In this document: piece after piece, positions 9,197 through 18,800 of the stretch | How the letters are laid out: each line of letters begins with the position of its first letter | Position numbering within the stretch: position 1 is the stretch's first letter | DNA from: Chitinophaga pinensis | GTDB lineage: Bacteria; Bacteroidota; Bacteroidia; Chitinophagales; Chitinophagaceae | Length of the DNA stretch: 43,457 nt | Direction of reading: 5' to 3' | NCBI GenBank assembly: GCA_945878115.1 | Contig: CAMDVD010000030.1 | Location: 1-43,457, forward strand | The notes under the pieces: generated by a model | Told to the model about the DNA's origin: nothing | What the model saw: only the letters and a program-made list of their open reading frames with translations | Database searches by the model: none | Position numbers and translations under genes: made by a program

Positions 9197-10057
9197 ATGA
9201 AAGGTATTATACTTGCTGGAGGCTCTGGAACAAGATTATTTCCAATTACCAAAGCCATTTCTAAACAACTCATGCCCATTTATGATAAGCCAATGATTTA
9301 CTATCCATTGTCGGTGTTGATGATGGCTGGTATCCATGAAGTGCTAATTATTACTACACCAGAAGATAATGAACAATTTGTTCGCTTGCTTGGTGATGGC
9401 TCCGAAATTGGATGTAAAATATCCTATGCCAAACAAGAAGTGCCTAATGGTTTAGCACAAGCATTTGTGATAGGAAAGGAATTTATTGGTCAAGAAAAGG
9501 TAGCATTGGTTTTGGGCGATAATATATTTTATGGAGCTGGTCTTGGTAGACAATTGCAATTGTTGAACGATATTGAAGGTGGGTATGTTTTTGCTTATCC
9601 TGTTTCAGATCCAGAAAGATATGGCGTAGTGGCTTTTGATGAAAATAGCAAAGCGATATCTATAGAAGAGAAACCATTGCATCCAAAATCGAATTATGCA
9701 GTGCCTGGTTTGTATTTTTATGATAATAGTGTTGTCCATATTGCGGAAACACTAGAGCCATCTGCACGTGGCGAATATGAAATTACCGATGTGAATCGAA
9801 TTTATTTGGAACAAGGGAAGTTAAATGTATCTGTTTTAGAAAGAACTACCGCTTGGTTAGATACTGGTACTTTTGATAGTTTGCATGATGCGAGTGAATA
9901 TGTAAGAGTTATAGAAAAAAGACAAGGCACTAAAATTGGTTGCATAGAAGAAGTTGCTTATCGAATGGGGTATATTGATGAAGAACAGTTGAAAGTATTA
10001 GCAGTGAAATTGAAAAAAAGCGGATACGGTGACTATTTACTTACGCTACTCCCTTAA
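9197..10057 (+). CDS. rmlA: Glucose-1-phosphate thymidylyltransferase
   Basis: A 286-residue nucleotidyltransferase that makes dTDP-glucose from dTTP and glucose-1-phosphate, the step before RmlB. It shows the N-terminal nucleotide-binding [11 protein letters not shown] (residues 6-16), '[15 protein letters not shown]', '[10 protein letters not shown]' with the metal-binding Asp, 'EKP' and 'TAWLDTGT'. Length and motifs match RmlA/RffH closely. It follows rmlB and is 32 nt ahead of the acetyltransferase gene. Confidence 0.96.
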   Translation: MKGIILAGGSGTRLFPITKAISKQLMPIYDKPMIYYPLSVLMMAGIHEVLIITTPEDNEQFVRLLGDGSEIGCKISYAKQEVPNGLAQAFVIGKEFIGQEKVALVLGDNIFYGAGLGRQLQLLNDIEGGYVFAYPVSDPERYGVVAFDENSKAISIEEKPLHPKSNYAVPGLYFYDNSVVHIAETLEPSARGEYEITDVNRIYLEQGKLNVSVLERTTAWLDTGTFDSLHDASEYVRVIEKRQGTKIGCIEEVAYRMGYIDEEQLKVLAVKLKKSGYGDYLLTLLP

Positions 10058-10089
10058 TTCCGTTTATTTTATTACTTTCGCCCCTCACT

Positions 10090-10668
10090 ATGAGCAATCA
10101 TTTTTTTGTACATCCATCTGCATTTGTGGATGAAGGATGTAGTATAGGAGAAGGAGTAAAGGTTTGGCATTTCAGTCACATCATGTCAGGATGTAGTATT
10201 GGAGATGCCTGTAATATAGGGCAGAATGTGGTGATTTCACCTGAGGTAGTATTAGGCAAAAATGTAAAGATCCAAAATAATGTTTCTATTTATACGGGGG
10301 TCACTTGCGGAGATGATGTATTTTTAGGCCCATCTTGTGTATTTACCAATGTAAGTAATCCTAGAAGTGGCGTGAATCGTAGAGGACAATATGATAAAAC
10401 GCATGTGGGTAATGGTGCATCAATTGGTGCAAATGCAACCATAGTTTGTGGAAATGATATTGGTGAGTATGCTTTTATAGGTGCAGGCGCAGTGGTTACA
10501 AAAAATGTCCCAGCATATGCACTAGTAGTTGGCAATCCTGCAAAGCAAATTGGTTGGATGAGTGAATTTGGACATAGATTACATTTTGATAAATTTGGTT
10601 TCGGTTTGTGTCCCGAAAGCAAACAAGAATACACATTAATAAATAAAATAGTAAACAGAGTAAAATAA
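10090..10668 (+). CDS. WbpD/WlbB-like left-handed beta-helix N-acetyltransferase
   Basis: A 192-residue hexapeptide-repeat protein: many [I/V]GxxxxI-type turns from about residue 8 to 150, then a short tail with '[11 protein letters not shown]'. The pattern '[24 protein letters not shown]' with 'NNVSIYTGV' and '[13 protein letters not shown]' is characteristic of the WbpD/WlbB group, which acetylates the 3-amino group of UDP-2-acetamido-3-amino-uronic acid. Related enzymes (QdtC, FdtC) act on dTDP-3-amino-6-deoxyhexoses. The next gene, 4 nt downstream, is the matching WlbA/WbpB-like oxidoreductase, which favours the uronic acid reading. The 3-aminotransferase and UDP-sugar 6-dehydrogenase of that pathway are not in the window. 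Confidence 0.8.
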   Translation: MSNHFFVHPSAFVDEGCSIGEGVKVWHFSHIMSGCSIGDACNIGQNVVISPEVVLGKNVKIQNNVSIYTGVTCGDDVFLGPSCVFTNVSNPRSGVNRRGQYDKTHVGNGASIGANATIVCGNDIGEYAFIGAGAVVTKNVPAYALVVGNPAKQIGWMSEFGHRLHFDKFGFGLCPESKQEYTLINKIVNRVK

Positions 10669-10672
10669 AAGC

Positions 10673-11683
10673 ATGTCAAGAATAAAATTTGCAGTGATAG
10701 GTTGTGGTCATATTGGTAAGCGACATGCAGAAATGATTACACGAAATCAGGAATCTGAACTACTCGCATTAGTCGATATTCAACCTAGAGAGTCATTAGG
10801 CATTGAGGCATACTCTGTCCCTTTATTTGCTTCGGTTGAAGACTTGTTGGCGTCAGATATTGCAAAGGAAATTGATGTGATCAATATTGCATCACCAAAT
10901 GGCTATCATGCAGATCATGCGATGCTTTGTTTAGAGGCAAAAAAACATATTGTCATTGAAAAACCAATGGCACTCAATAAACAGGATGCGGAGAAAGTAA
11001 TTTTTAAAGCATTGCAAGTACATAAACAAGTATTTGCCGTAATGCAAAATAGGTATAGCCCGCCAAGCGTATGGATAAAAGAACTGGTAGATAGCAAAAA
11101 AATGGGTGAGCTTTTTATGGTTCAACTCAATTGCTATTGGAATAGAGATGATCGATATTATAAAAAGGATGGCTGGCATGGTAAAAAAAACTTGGACGGT
11201 GGAACTTTGTTCACACAGTTTTCTCATTTTATAGATTTGCTTTATTGGTTGTTTGGAGATATACAAAATGTACATTCAACATTCGCTAATTTTAATCATC
11301 ATCAACTCACTGAATTTAAAGAGGATAGTGGTGTAATTCATTTTGATTTTGTAAATGGCGGCATAGGATGTATGAATTTTTCTACTTCTATATGGGATAA
11401 AAATTTAGAAAGCAGTATGACCATCATAGCAGAAAATGGGAGTGTGAAAATCGGCGGTCAATACATGGACAAAGTAGAAGTTTGTCATATTAAGGATTAT
11501 GAAATGCCGGTGCTAGAACCTACCAATCCTGGCAATGATTACGGTGCCTACAAAGGAAGTGCGGCTAATCATCATTACATTATTGATAATGTAGTGGAAG
11601 TATTGAAGAACCATGCAACCATCACCACCAATGCTTTGGAGGGATTGAAAGTGGTCGATATTATTGAACGCATGTATAAATAA
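10673..11683 (+). CDS. Gfo/Idh/MocA oxidoreductase, WlbA/WbpB-like
   Basis: A 336-residue NAD(P)-dependent sugar dehydrogenase. The N-terminal Rossmann fold has GCGHIGKRH (residues 10-18), the EKP signature is at 96-98 (Lys97), and 'DGGTLFTQFSHFIDLLYWLFG' includes His185, a likely catalytic residue in this family. WlbA/WbpB oxidises C3 of UDP-GlcNAcA to give the 3-keto sugar for transamination. The pairing with a WbpD-like acetyltransferase supports this role, though other sugar substrates are possible. Its end overlaps the longest possible reading of the flippase gene. Confidence 0.82.
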   Translation: MSRIKFAVIGCGHIGKRHAEMITRNQESELLALVDIQPRESLGIEAYSVPLFASVEDLLASDIAKEIDVINIASPNGYHADHAMLCLEAKKHIVIEKPMALNKQDAEKVIFKALQVHKQVFAVMQNRYSPPSVWIKELVDSKKMGELFMVQLNCYWNRDDRYYKKDGWHGKKNLDGGTLFTQFSHFIDLLYWLFGDIQNVHSTFANFNHHQLTEFKEDSGVIHFDFVNGGIGCMNFSTSIWDKNLESSMTIIAENGSVKIGGQYMDKVEVCHIKDYEMPVLEPTNPGNDYGAYKGSAANHHYIIDNVVEVLKNHATITTNALEGLKVVDIIERMYK

Positions 11684-11690
11684 ACTTCGA

Positions 11691-13001
11691 TTGAAAAAGG
11701 ATATTGTAAAAGTATATTTATTGCAGTTGCTGACTGTAGTAGTATCTTTTCTTGCCTCTATTTTCATGACCAGAATATTAGGGTCAGAAGGGCGAGGCTC
11801 TTTTGCCATTTATTCCAATGCATCCTCATTTGCAGTTATTTTGTTTGGTTTTAGTATTGCATCCACGATTCCTTATTATTTAAATTTTAAAAAAATTTCG
11901 GCTGAAAAAATCTTCTTTACATCACTAAGTGTTTTGTTTTGCAATCTTTTTTTATTGATATTAAGTATTGGTTTAATTTCCTATTTTCAACATACAAATT
12001 TTATTATTCCAGAAGATAAATTGTTGTACAAAGTAGTATTTGTTGCCTTCTTTTTATTTCAATTAGTATATTCTATATTAATTACTTTACTCAATGCGTA
12101 TAAAAAATTTATTTGGGTAGGCTTGTTAAACATTTTCAATATCGCCATCCCTTTCATTTTTTATTGCTTGATTTATTTTAAAATTTTCGACATTAAACAA
12201 GAACAAGATTTTCTTGCTGTGATCTTGTTTTTGTTAGCTGCAATAATTGGATCAACAGGCATTGGATTTTATCTTTTTGTTCGTGTATCGAAGTTTAAAT
12301 TTTCATTTCAATTGATGTCTCTGTTGGAGGCAAAGGAATTTATTCTGTATTCCATGTTAGCGTATTTTGGGAATATTGCAACATTCATTTGTTATAAATT
12401 GGATTTTTGGGTAGTTGATGCTTATCAAGGAAAAGCTGCGCTTGGCGTGTATTCTTTGGCTAGTCAACTAACACAAATGTTATGGATACTACCACAAACC
12501 ATGGCTTCTATCTTGTACACTTATGCAGCTTCAGCGTCTGAAAAAGAGGCTCTGCAATATACGATTACCTTGAAGAAAATTGCTACTTTGATTACTTTGG
12601 TTTTTGCAGCCATTGGAATGCTTTTAGCCATTCCACTTATTCCGGTTTTATATGGAAATGAATTTGAACCAACTTCCAAATTATTAGCCATACAAATCAT
12701 AGGTGCTATACCATTTTGTATTCCAACTATTTTGGCAAGCTTTTATGCATCTAGGGGGAATTTTAAAATTAGTTTTTATATATCCGTTTTTGTATCTCTT
12801 ATTTCCATGGTGTTATACTTTACCTTCATTCCAATGTGGGGAAGTAAAGGGGGAGCCATTGCGTCTTCTTGTACTTATTTTTTAGGTGCTTTCATTAGCG
12901 AATATTACTTTTGTCGACGTTATCAAATTTCACCAAAGGATTTGTATAGCTTTAGTAAAAAAGATATTGTATTTGTAAAATCCTTTTTTGCCAAAAAATA
13001 A
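11691..13001 (+). CDS. Wzx-like oligosaccharide flippase
   Basis: A polytopic membrane protein of the MATE/MOP superfamily, about 436 residues with roughly 12 predicted hydrophobic segments. It would move an undecaprenyl-linked glycan across the inner membrane. The start 'KKDIVKVYLLQLLTVVVSF ... RILGSEGRG' is typical of Wzx/polysaccharide biosynthesis proteins. No ATG precedes the first membrane segment. I chose the TTG at 11691, 7 nt after the upstream stop, but an in-frame TTG at 11664 that overlaps the oxidoreductase gene by 20 nt is also possible. The neighbours are all sugar-nucleotide genes. No Wzy-like polymerase is seen. Confidence 0.85.
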   Translation: MKKDIVKVYLLQLLTVVVSFLASIFMTRILGSEGRGSFAIYSNASSFAVILFGFSIASTIPYYLNFKKISAEKIFFTSLSVLFCNLFLLILSIGLISYFQHTNFIIPEDKLLYKVVFVAFFLFQLVYSILITLLNAYKKFIWVGLLNIFNIAIPFIFYCLIYFKIFDIKQEQDFLAVILFLLAAIIGSTGIGFYLFVRVSKFKFSFQLMSLLEAKEFILYSMLAYFGNIATFICYKLDFWVVDAYQGKAALGVYSLASQLTQMLWILPQTMASILYTYAASASEKEALQYTITLKKIATLITLVFAAIGMLLAIPLIPVLYGNEFEPTSKLLAIQIIGAIPFCIPTILASFYASRGNFKISFYISVFVSLISMVLYFTFIPMWGSKGGAIASSCTYFLGAFISEYYFCRRYQISPKDLYSFSKKDIVFVKSFFAKK

Positions 13002-13009
13002 TAAATCAC

Positions 13010-14095
13010 ATGAAGGATCGATTAAATGTTACAGAAGCTTATTTGCCCAATATTGAAAAGTATAAAGCATATGTCGACCAAATCTGGCAAAGTAAATGGC
13101 TTACCAATAATGGAAAAATAGTACAAGAGTTAGAGCAGAAAATAAAATCGTATACCGGTGTAGATCGATTCTTATATTGCAATAACGGTACCATTGTTTT
13201 GCAAATGGCTATGAAATCCTTAGGAATTACAAAGGAAGTAATCACTACGCCTTTCTCTTATGTTGCTACCACAAATGCAATTCTTTGGGAAGGAGCAAAG
13301 CCTGTTTTCGCAGATATACAATCTTCTGATTTTAATATAGATCCAAACAAAATAGAAGTTTGCATTACAAAGGATACGCAGGCCATCATGGCGACACACG
13401 TATTTGGAAATCCTTGTGCAATTGAGGAAATACAGCGTATTGCAACTAAGCATAATCTAGTGGTTATATATGATGCAGCCCACGCATTCGGCACACTATA
13501 CCAAGGAAAATCTTTATTGTCTTATGGAGATGTCGCGACTTGCAGTTTTCATGCAACCAAAATATTTCATACGGCTGAAGGTGGTGGATTGTTTTGTCAA
13601 TCTGATGAGCTTTTTGAAAAATTGTTTTTGAGTAGACAGTTCGGTCATGTTGGAGATGATTATTTTTCAGTGGGCGTAAATGGTAAGGCGTCTGAATTTC
13701 ATGCCGCTATGGGTTTATGTGTGATGGAAGATTTCGAAGAAATTTGTACTGCACGAAAGAACTTGACTGCTATGTATGATGCGCATTTGGATATGGACAA
13801 TTTGCAAAGACCAATTTCTTTGCCAAATACAGAATATAATTACGCTTATTATCCAGTAGTTTTTGCTTCAGAAAAAATATTATTACAGGTTAAAAAAGGT
13901 TTAGAAGAAAATAATATTTTTCCTAGACGATATTTTTATCCTTCCTTAAATACTTTGCCTTTCGTGGGAAATTATCAATCGTGTCCGATTAGTGAAGATA
14001 TTGCATCTAGAATTTTGTGCCTTCCATTTGCCCATAATATCACAAAAAATCAAGTCGAAGAAATTAGCGCTATTGTAAACAAATTGATGAAATAA
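13010..14095 (+). CDS. DegT/DnrJ/EryC1 aminotransferase, VioA-like
   Basis: A 361-residue PLP-dependent sugar aminotransferase. The PLP lysine is Lys184 in 'SFHATKIFHTAEGG', and Asp155 and His158 of 'YDAAHAFG' are the expected cofactor contacts. 'IWQSKWLTNNG' and 'VITTPFSYVATTNAI' complete the family pattern. The 'SFHATK' block resembles VioA (dTDP-4-amino-4,6-dideoxyglucose transaminase) more than WecE, whose lysine block reads differently. With RmlA and RmlB upstream it probably makes dTDP-Qui4N, or dTDP-Fuc4N if stereochemistry differs. The acetyltransferase starts 3 nt after its stop. An alternative is that it supplies the missing 3-amino group for the WbpB/WbpD branch. Confidence 0.85.
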   Translation: MKDRLNVTEAYLPNIEKYKAYVDQIWQSKWLTNNGKIVQELEQKIKSYTGVDRFLYCNNGTIVLQMAMKSLGITKEVITTPFSYVATTNAILWEGAKPVFADIQSSDFNIDPNKIEVCITKDTQAIMATHVFGNPCAIEEIQRIATKHNLVVIYDAAHAFGTLYQGKSLLSYGDVATCSFHATKIFHTAEGGGLFCQSDELFEKLFLSRQFGHVGDDYFSVGVNGKASEFHAAMGLCVMEDFEEICTARKNLTAMYDAHLDMDNLQRPISLPNTEYNYAYYPVVFASEKILLQVKKGLEENNIFPRRYFYPSLNTLPFVGNYQSCPISEDIASRILCLPFAHNITKNQVEEISAIVNKLMK

Positions 14096-14098
14096 AGT

Positions 14099-14728
14099 AT
14101 GATAATTATAGGTGCGAAAGGATTTGCGAAGGAAGTACTGGAAGTTATTTTTCAATCGGCATTAGCAGAAGAAGAAATTTTCTTTTTTGACAATGTCAGT
14201 TCAGGTCTACCAAAAAAGTTATATGATCGTTTTCACATTCTACAAAGTATGGATGAAGTGAAAGAGTTATGTAAAAGTTCTTCCAAATTTTTACTTGGTA
14301 TTGGAGGAACGACCTTGAGAAATAAATTAGCCTCAGATTTTAAACAAGTTGGCGGTACATTGGAAACTTTGATTTCACCATATGCGCAAATAGGGCATTT
14401 TAGTACGCTTATTGGTGCAGGTTGCAGCATCATGACAGGTGTAGTAATTACAAATGATGTTCAAATTGGCGAGGGGACATTAGTTAATTTAAATGCAACC
14501 ATTGGGCATGATACTAAAGTAGGCGCATATTGTGATATTATGCCAGGCGTCAATATTTCTGGAAATGTCAGTATAGGTGATTTTTGTAATATTGGTACTG
14601 GAAGTGTGATACTTCCTAAAGTTAAAATTGGAAATTATGTAACAGTTGGTGCTGGGGCAGTTGTAAACAAAGACGTTCCAGATAACACAACAGTTATAGG
14701 TATTCCAGCCAAACCAATGAATAAATAG
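14099..14728 (+). CDS. PglD/NeuD-family sugar N-acetyltransferase (VioB-like role)
   Basis: A 209-residue protein with an N-terminal Rossmann-like UDP/TDP-sugar domain (MIIIGAKGFAKEVLEVI) and a C-terminal left-handed beta-helix from about residue 90. The catalytic His is likely His137 in 'ATIGHDTKVG', matching the PglD active-site pattern. The C-terminal loop 'DVPDNTTVIGIPAKPM' is typical. Members acetylate 4-amino groups of nucleotide-linked 4-amino-6-deoxy sugars. Its position 3 nt after the VioA-like gene suggests it converts dTDP-Qui4N to dTDP-Qui4NAc. The glycosyltransferase starts 4 nt downstream. Confidence 0.85.
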   Translation: MIIIGAKGFAKEVLEVIFQSALAEEEIFFFDNVSSGLPKKLYDRFHILQSMDEVKELCKSSSKFLLGIGGTTLRNKLASDFKQVGGTLETLISPYAQIGHFSTLIGAGCSIMTGVVITNDVQIGEGTLVNLNATIGHDTKVGAYCDIMPGVNISGNVSIGDFCNIGTGSVILPKVKIGNYVTVGAGAVVNKDVPDNTTVIGIPAKPMNK

Positions 14729-14732
14729 CAAG

Positions 14733-15857
14733 ATGAATTTACATGTATTTTCAGATGCTTATGGTTTGTTTCCAGTGATGGCTGCCAAACGGATTGTTCA
14801 ATTAAACGATGCGAATAATATATGTGTGAATTTGTGTATCGGTAGCAATCAAATGTCCGAAAAAATTCAATACATCGAAAGGTCAAAAAAGGCCTTTAAA
14901 ATGTTTATTCAAAATCTTCAGGCAATAGACAAAATTATTCTTCATCCATTAAATTATGATGCGGCTATTTTTTTACTTGAAGGGTTAAAAAAATTCCCTA
15001 ATGCAAAAGTGTATTGGGTGTGTTGGAGTTATGAAGTGTATAATTATCACCTTGATAATCAAACTTTTTTTGAAGCATTTTCGAAAAAGTTTTATTTGCA
15101 AAATACGTCCATTAAAACAATTGTAAAAGAAAAGGTAAGATCTATTCTTTCTATTTTACGAATACCCTTCTTTAGTAGATACCATTTAAAAGAAGCTTAT
15201 GCACGGGTAAATTATTTCTGTTCTTTTTTAGAGGAAGACTATATAGAAATGAAACGCTTAACAGGGTATAGTCAAATGGAATATCTGCCTTTCTCCTATA
15301 CCTCATTAGAAGAATTAATGCCGTCTTTATCTAAATATAAAATCAAAGGAGATGCAATAATAGTGGGGCATGCAGCTTCGTTAGAATCTAACCAATTTGA
15401 AATATTACATGCGTTAAAAAAATTAGCATTGCAAAATAAAATTATTCTGCCAATAGCCTATGGCAATACAAAATATCAGCAGGAAATAATTAAGGAGGCT
15501 AAGGATTTATTTGCAGGTCAGGTAGATATTATTGAGCAAAAAATGAGTTTGGAAGATTATTACGTAAAATTAGAAGAAGCCTCTTTTGCTATCTTTAATT
15601 TGAAAATTCAACAAGGACTTGGCAATATGCTTGGCTTATTATGGATTGGTGCTAAAGTGTTTTTGCGAGAAGAAAGTTCAACGTATAAGCAATTTAAAAA
15701 GTGGAATTTATTGGTGTATTCTACACAACAACAACTTACTGCCATTGAATTACAAAAGGGTTTACAACAAGATGAAATTGAATCTAATCGAGAGATTCTA
15801 TTTGCACGTTTCACAGAGAAAAGTGTAAATTCGTATTGGAAACAAATTGTCTATTGA
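14733..15857 (+). CDS. WecF-like glycosyltransferase (family GT56)
   Basis: A 374-residue protein matching the pattern of TDP-Fuc4NAc:lipid II transferases. The C-terminal half carries 'AIIVGHAASLESNQFEIL', 'IILPIAYGNTKYQQEI', 'MSLEDYYVKLEEASFAIFN', 'QQGLGNMLGLLWIGAKVFL' and a Tyr/Lys-rich end, in the same order as E. coli WecF. WecF adds Fuc4NAc to the lipid-linked disaccharide of enterobacterial common antigen at the cytoplasmic face. Here the donor would be the dTDP-4-acetamido-4,6-dideoxyhexose made by the preceding genes. The assignment comes from remembered family motifs. The N-terminal half is divergent. Confidence 0.72.
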   Translation: MNLHVFSDAYGLFPVMAAKRIVQLNDANNICVNLCIGSNQMSEKIQYIERSKKAFKMFIQNLQAIDKIILHPLNYDAAIFLLEGLKKFPNAKVYWVCWSYEVYNYHLDNQTFFEAFSKKFYLQNTSIKTIVKEKVRSILSILRIPFFSRYHLKEAYARVNYFCSFLEEDYIEMKRLTGYSQMEYLPFSYTSLEELMPSLSKYKIKGDAIIVGHAASLESNQFEILHALKKLALQNKIILPIAYGNTKYQQEIIKEAKDLFAGQVDIIEQKMSLEDYYVKLEEASFAIFNLKIQQGLGNMLGLLWIGAKVFLREESSTYKQFKKWNLLVYSTQQQLTAIELQKGLQQDEIESNREILFARFTEKSVNSYWKQIVY

Positions 15858-15861
15858 TCGC

Positions 15862-18800
15862 ATGAAGAAAAAAATAATATTATTTTGCTTGTTTAGTTTC
15901 ATTTTTCAAATTGAAATTTTACATGCTCAAATTTCGCCGATAGAGGATATTTTCAATCAAGATAATTATTCTTTTTATTCTGCAGATTCCAATAACTATA
16001 TTATGAATGAAAGTTTTAATTATCCGGTGCTTACATCGATGATTAACACCGCCTCACCATTTAATACACAAGATTTTTATGCAGATTTAAGTCAAGTTAA
16101 TGCGGACTCGAATTTGCATTTAATGTATGGACTCCATCAGCAAGTCCCTAATCATGATTCATTGTACACAGAGTGCTATTTTAATTTTAATTATAAAAAT
16201 ATCAATTCGAAATGGTATGCGTTTTATAAAAAATCAATAGTAGATACAAACATAGCATTTCTTGTGGTGCCAGGGTCAGGTACATTTCAAAGTTTAAAAA
16301 TAGCAGAAGGGGATCCAAATAATTACCATAATTTAAATGGCGTAGTTCGAGATAAATGTTTGCAGTATGGAGATTTTTATGTGTATTCAAAAATTAATCA
16401 AGAATTTCGATCTTTTTGGCGAAGAAACCCAATAGGAGGTTGCCAACGTTTGGATTATGATTATTTAACGCCCTATACTGATTTTAATGGAAAACATTGG
16501 GCAGCAAATATGTATATTGAATTAGTTGCTGCTGTAAAAGCATTGAAAAAAAAGTATAAAAGAGTTTTTGTGCTGGGATTGTCTAATGCTGGATTCCCAG
16601 TGCTTATTTCAGGTATATATGGTGAAGCAGATGGCATTGGTTGTGCAGCAGGGATTTCCACTTGGTCGTACAATGGATTTTCATTGCCAAATAATGAAAA
16701 CCCTTATTTCTCAGGTATTTTGGAACAATATTCATTAGATTCCATACGCACATTGGTGCAAAAAGCACAAAGTAGGTTTTTATTTTCTTATGGTGCAGGG
16801 GATGGTGGTGGTAATGCAAATGAACACATTACGCATGCCCTTCAAGATTCTTTGAATTCACCTTGCAATGCTGATTTTTTTTATGACTTTGTAGGACATA
16901 CTTTTCCAACAGTAGCTTATGATAGTTTTTTTACGAAGGTTATACGTACACCGAAAGTTGATGTTCAATTAGTTGCTTCATCTGATTGTAATGCGGATTC
17001 TGCTATCATACATATAGAATATGCTGGGGCATTCCCTTTGTTTTATGATTTGTATTATAATAATGTATTTGTACGAACAGATACCTTGTTGACCCCAACA
17101 CGAGATATTAATATCGTAAATGAAGGTGTTTATCAACTTAGAAATCTTGTAGATAGTTTTGCAATTCCATTGTGTAGAACCAAAGAAATCCATTATCTGA
17201 AAAAAGTAAATTCAACCTTTTCGATTGTTCATAATGGATATATTTGTTCGCAACAAAAAGACTCCATGACACTGACTATCCATGGAAAATCGCCATTCTA
17301 TTATCATTGGAATGACAATGGTATGCTAAGCTATATTCTTTCTGTGGATTCCGTAATTGGTATAAAAACGGGATCTGGTAACTATGGGATTTTAGATATA
17401 GTGGATTCAAATTTATGTTTGACAAATGTCAATCACACATTCGTCACTACTATTGACACTTTTCATGCAACTATAGATTCGGCTACATACAATTGTTTTG
17501 CGAATCAAAATGAAATTGCATTTTCCTTGCATGGTAAAAAACCTTTTACGATGCAGTATTTTATTGGAACAAATTTCAATACCTCTACCATAAATAATAC
17601 ACAATTTTTGTGGACTCCCAATAATGGTCAATATTTTATTGCTGCAATACATGACTCCAACAATTGTTCTCAACTTTTTAATTCTGTAATTGAATTTAAT
17701 AATCAACCATTGACATGTATAATGGATACGCCAGTGTATAGTTGCGACTCAGCTAAGTATACTTCTCATTTTGTTTGTACTGGAAGGCCTCCATTTTTAG
17801 TGAAGTATGTCGAAAACTCCGTCAATAAAACACTTCTTTCTAATACTATGCAATTTGATTTTGTTTATCAAAATGGCAACACGTATTTTACAGAAATTAC
17901 GGATTCTAATCATTGTTCGACTCCATTGACGGGCAATTATAATGTACAAGCTGCGCATTTAATCAGTACTATGTCTTCGCCACAATATAATTGCGATAGT
18001 AATAAAACACTTATTCATTTTGCTTTTCAAGGTAATAGTCCTTGGATAGTTCACTATACAGAAAATGGTATCAACAAAGAAATACAAACAAGTCAAAATA
18101 CATTGGATAAATATTTTGAAACTGGTGCTTATTATTTTTTAACTGTTAATGATTCAACAGGTTGTAGCGTGCTATTAAATAAGTATTATACCTTTTTCTT
18201 TCATGCAATAAATGGAAGCTTATCAACTGAAGTTTTCAATTGTACAACTCATTTGATGGAACAAGATTTTATATTGGATGGGAATAAACCATTTACTGTT
18301 TCCTATACCCAAGATGGAATTCTGAATCAATTTACAACTTCAAATTATTCTACTACACAATCCTTTGTAAATGGGGATTATCATTTTCTAACGCTTACGG
18401 ATTCTACTGGTTGTTTATACAATTTAAATACAAGCAAGCAATTTAATATTGATACATTAGATACACAACTTAGTACGCCAATGTATGTTTGCGATAGTAA
18501 TAAGACACTTATTCATTTTTCATTTCAAGGCAATGCGCCATGGACTGTTTTTTATATAGAAAATGGAATAAATAAACAATTTCAAACCACACAGAATGCA
18601 TTAGATAAATATTTCGATAATGGTATTTATCAATTTGTTTCCTGTCAAGACATAACCAACTGTAGCATTAGTTTGAACCAATTTTATAATTTTTCTTTCC
18701 ACCCCTTGATTGCTAATTTGCCGAATGAAGTTTTTAATTGTACAACGCATTTAATGGAGCAATCCTTTTCATTGGATGGCAACAAACCATTTGCAATTTC

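Noticed and set aside
8080-10057. Rhamnose synthesis locus
   Set aside because: RmlC and RmlD are missing. The following aminotransferase and acetyltransferase point to a 4-amino-6-deoxy sugar instead.
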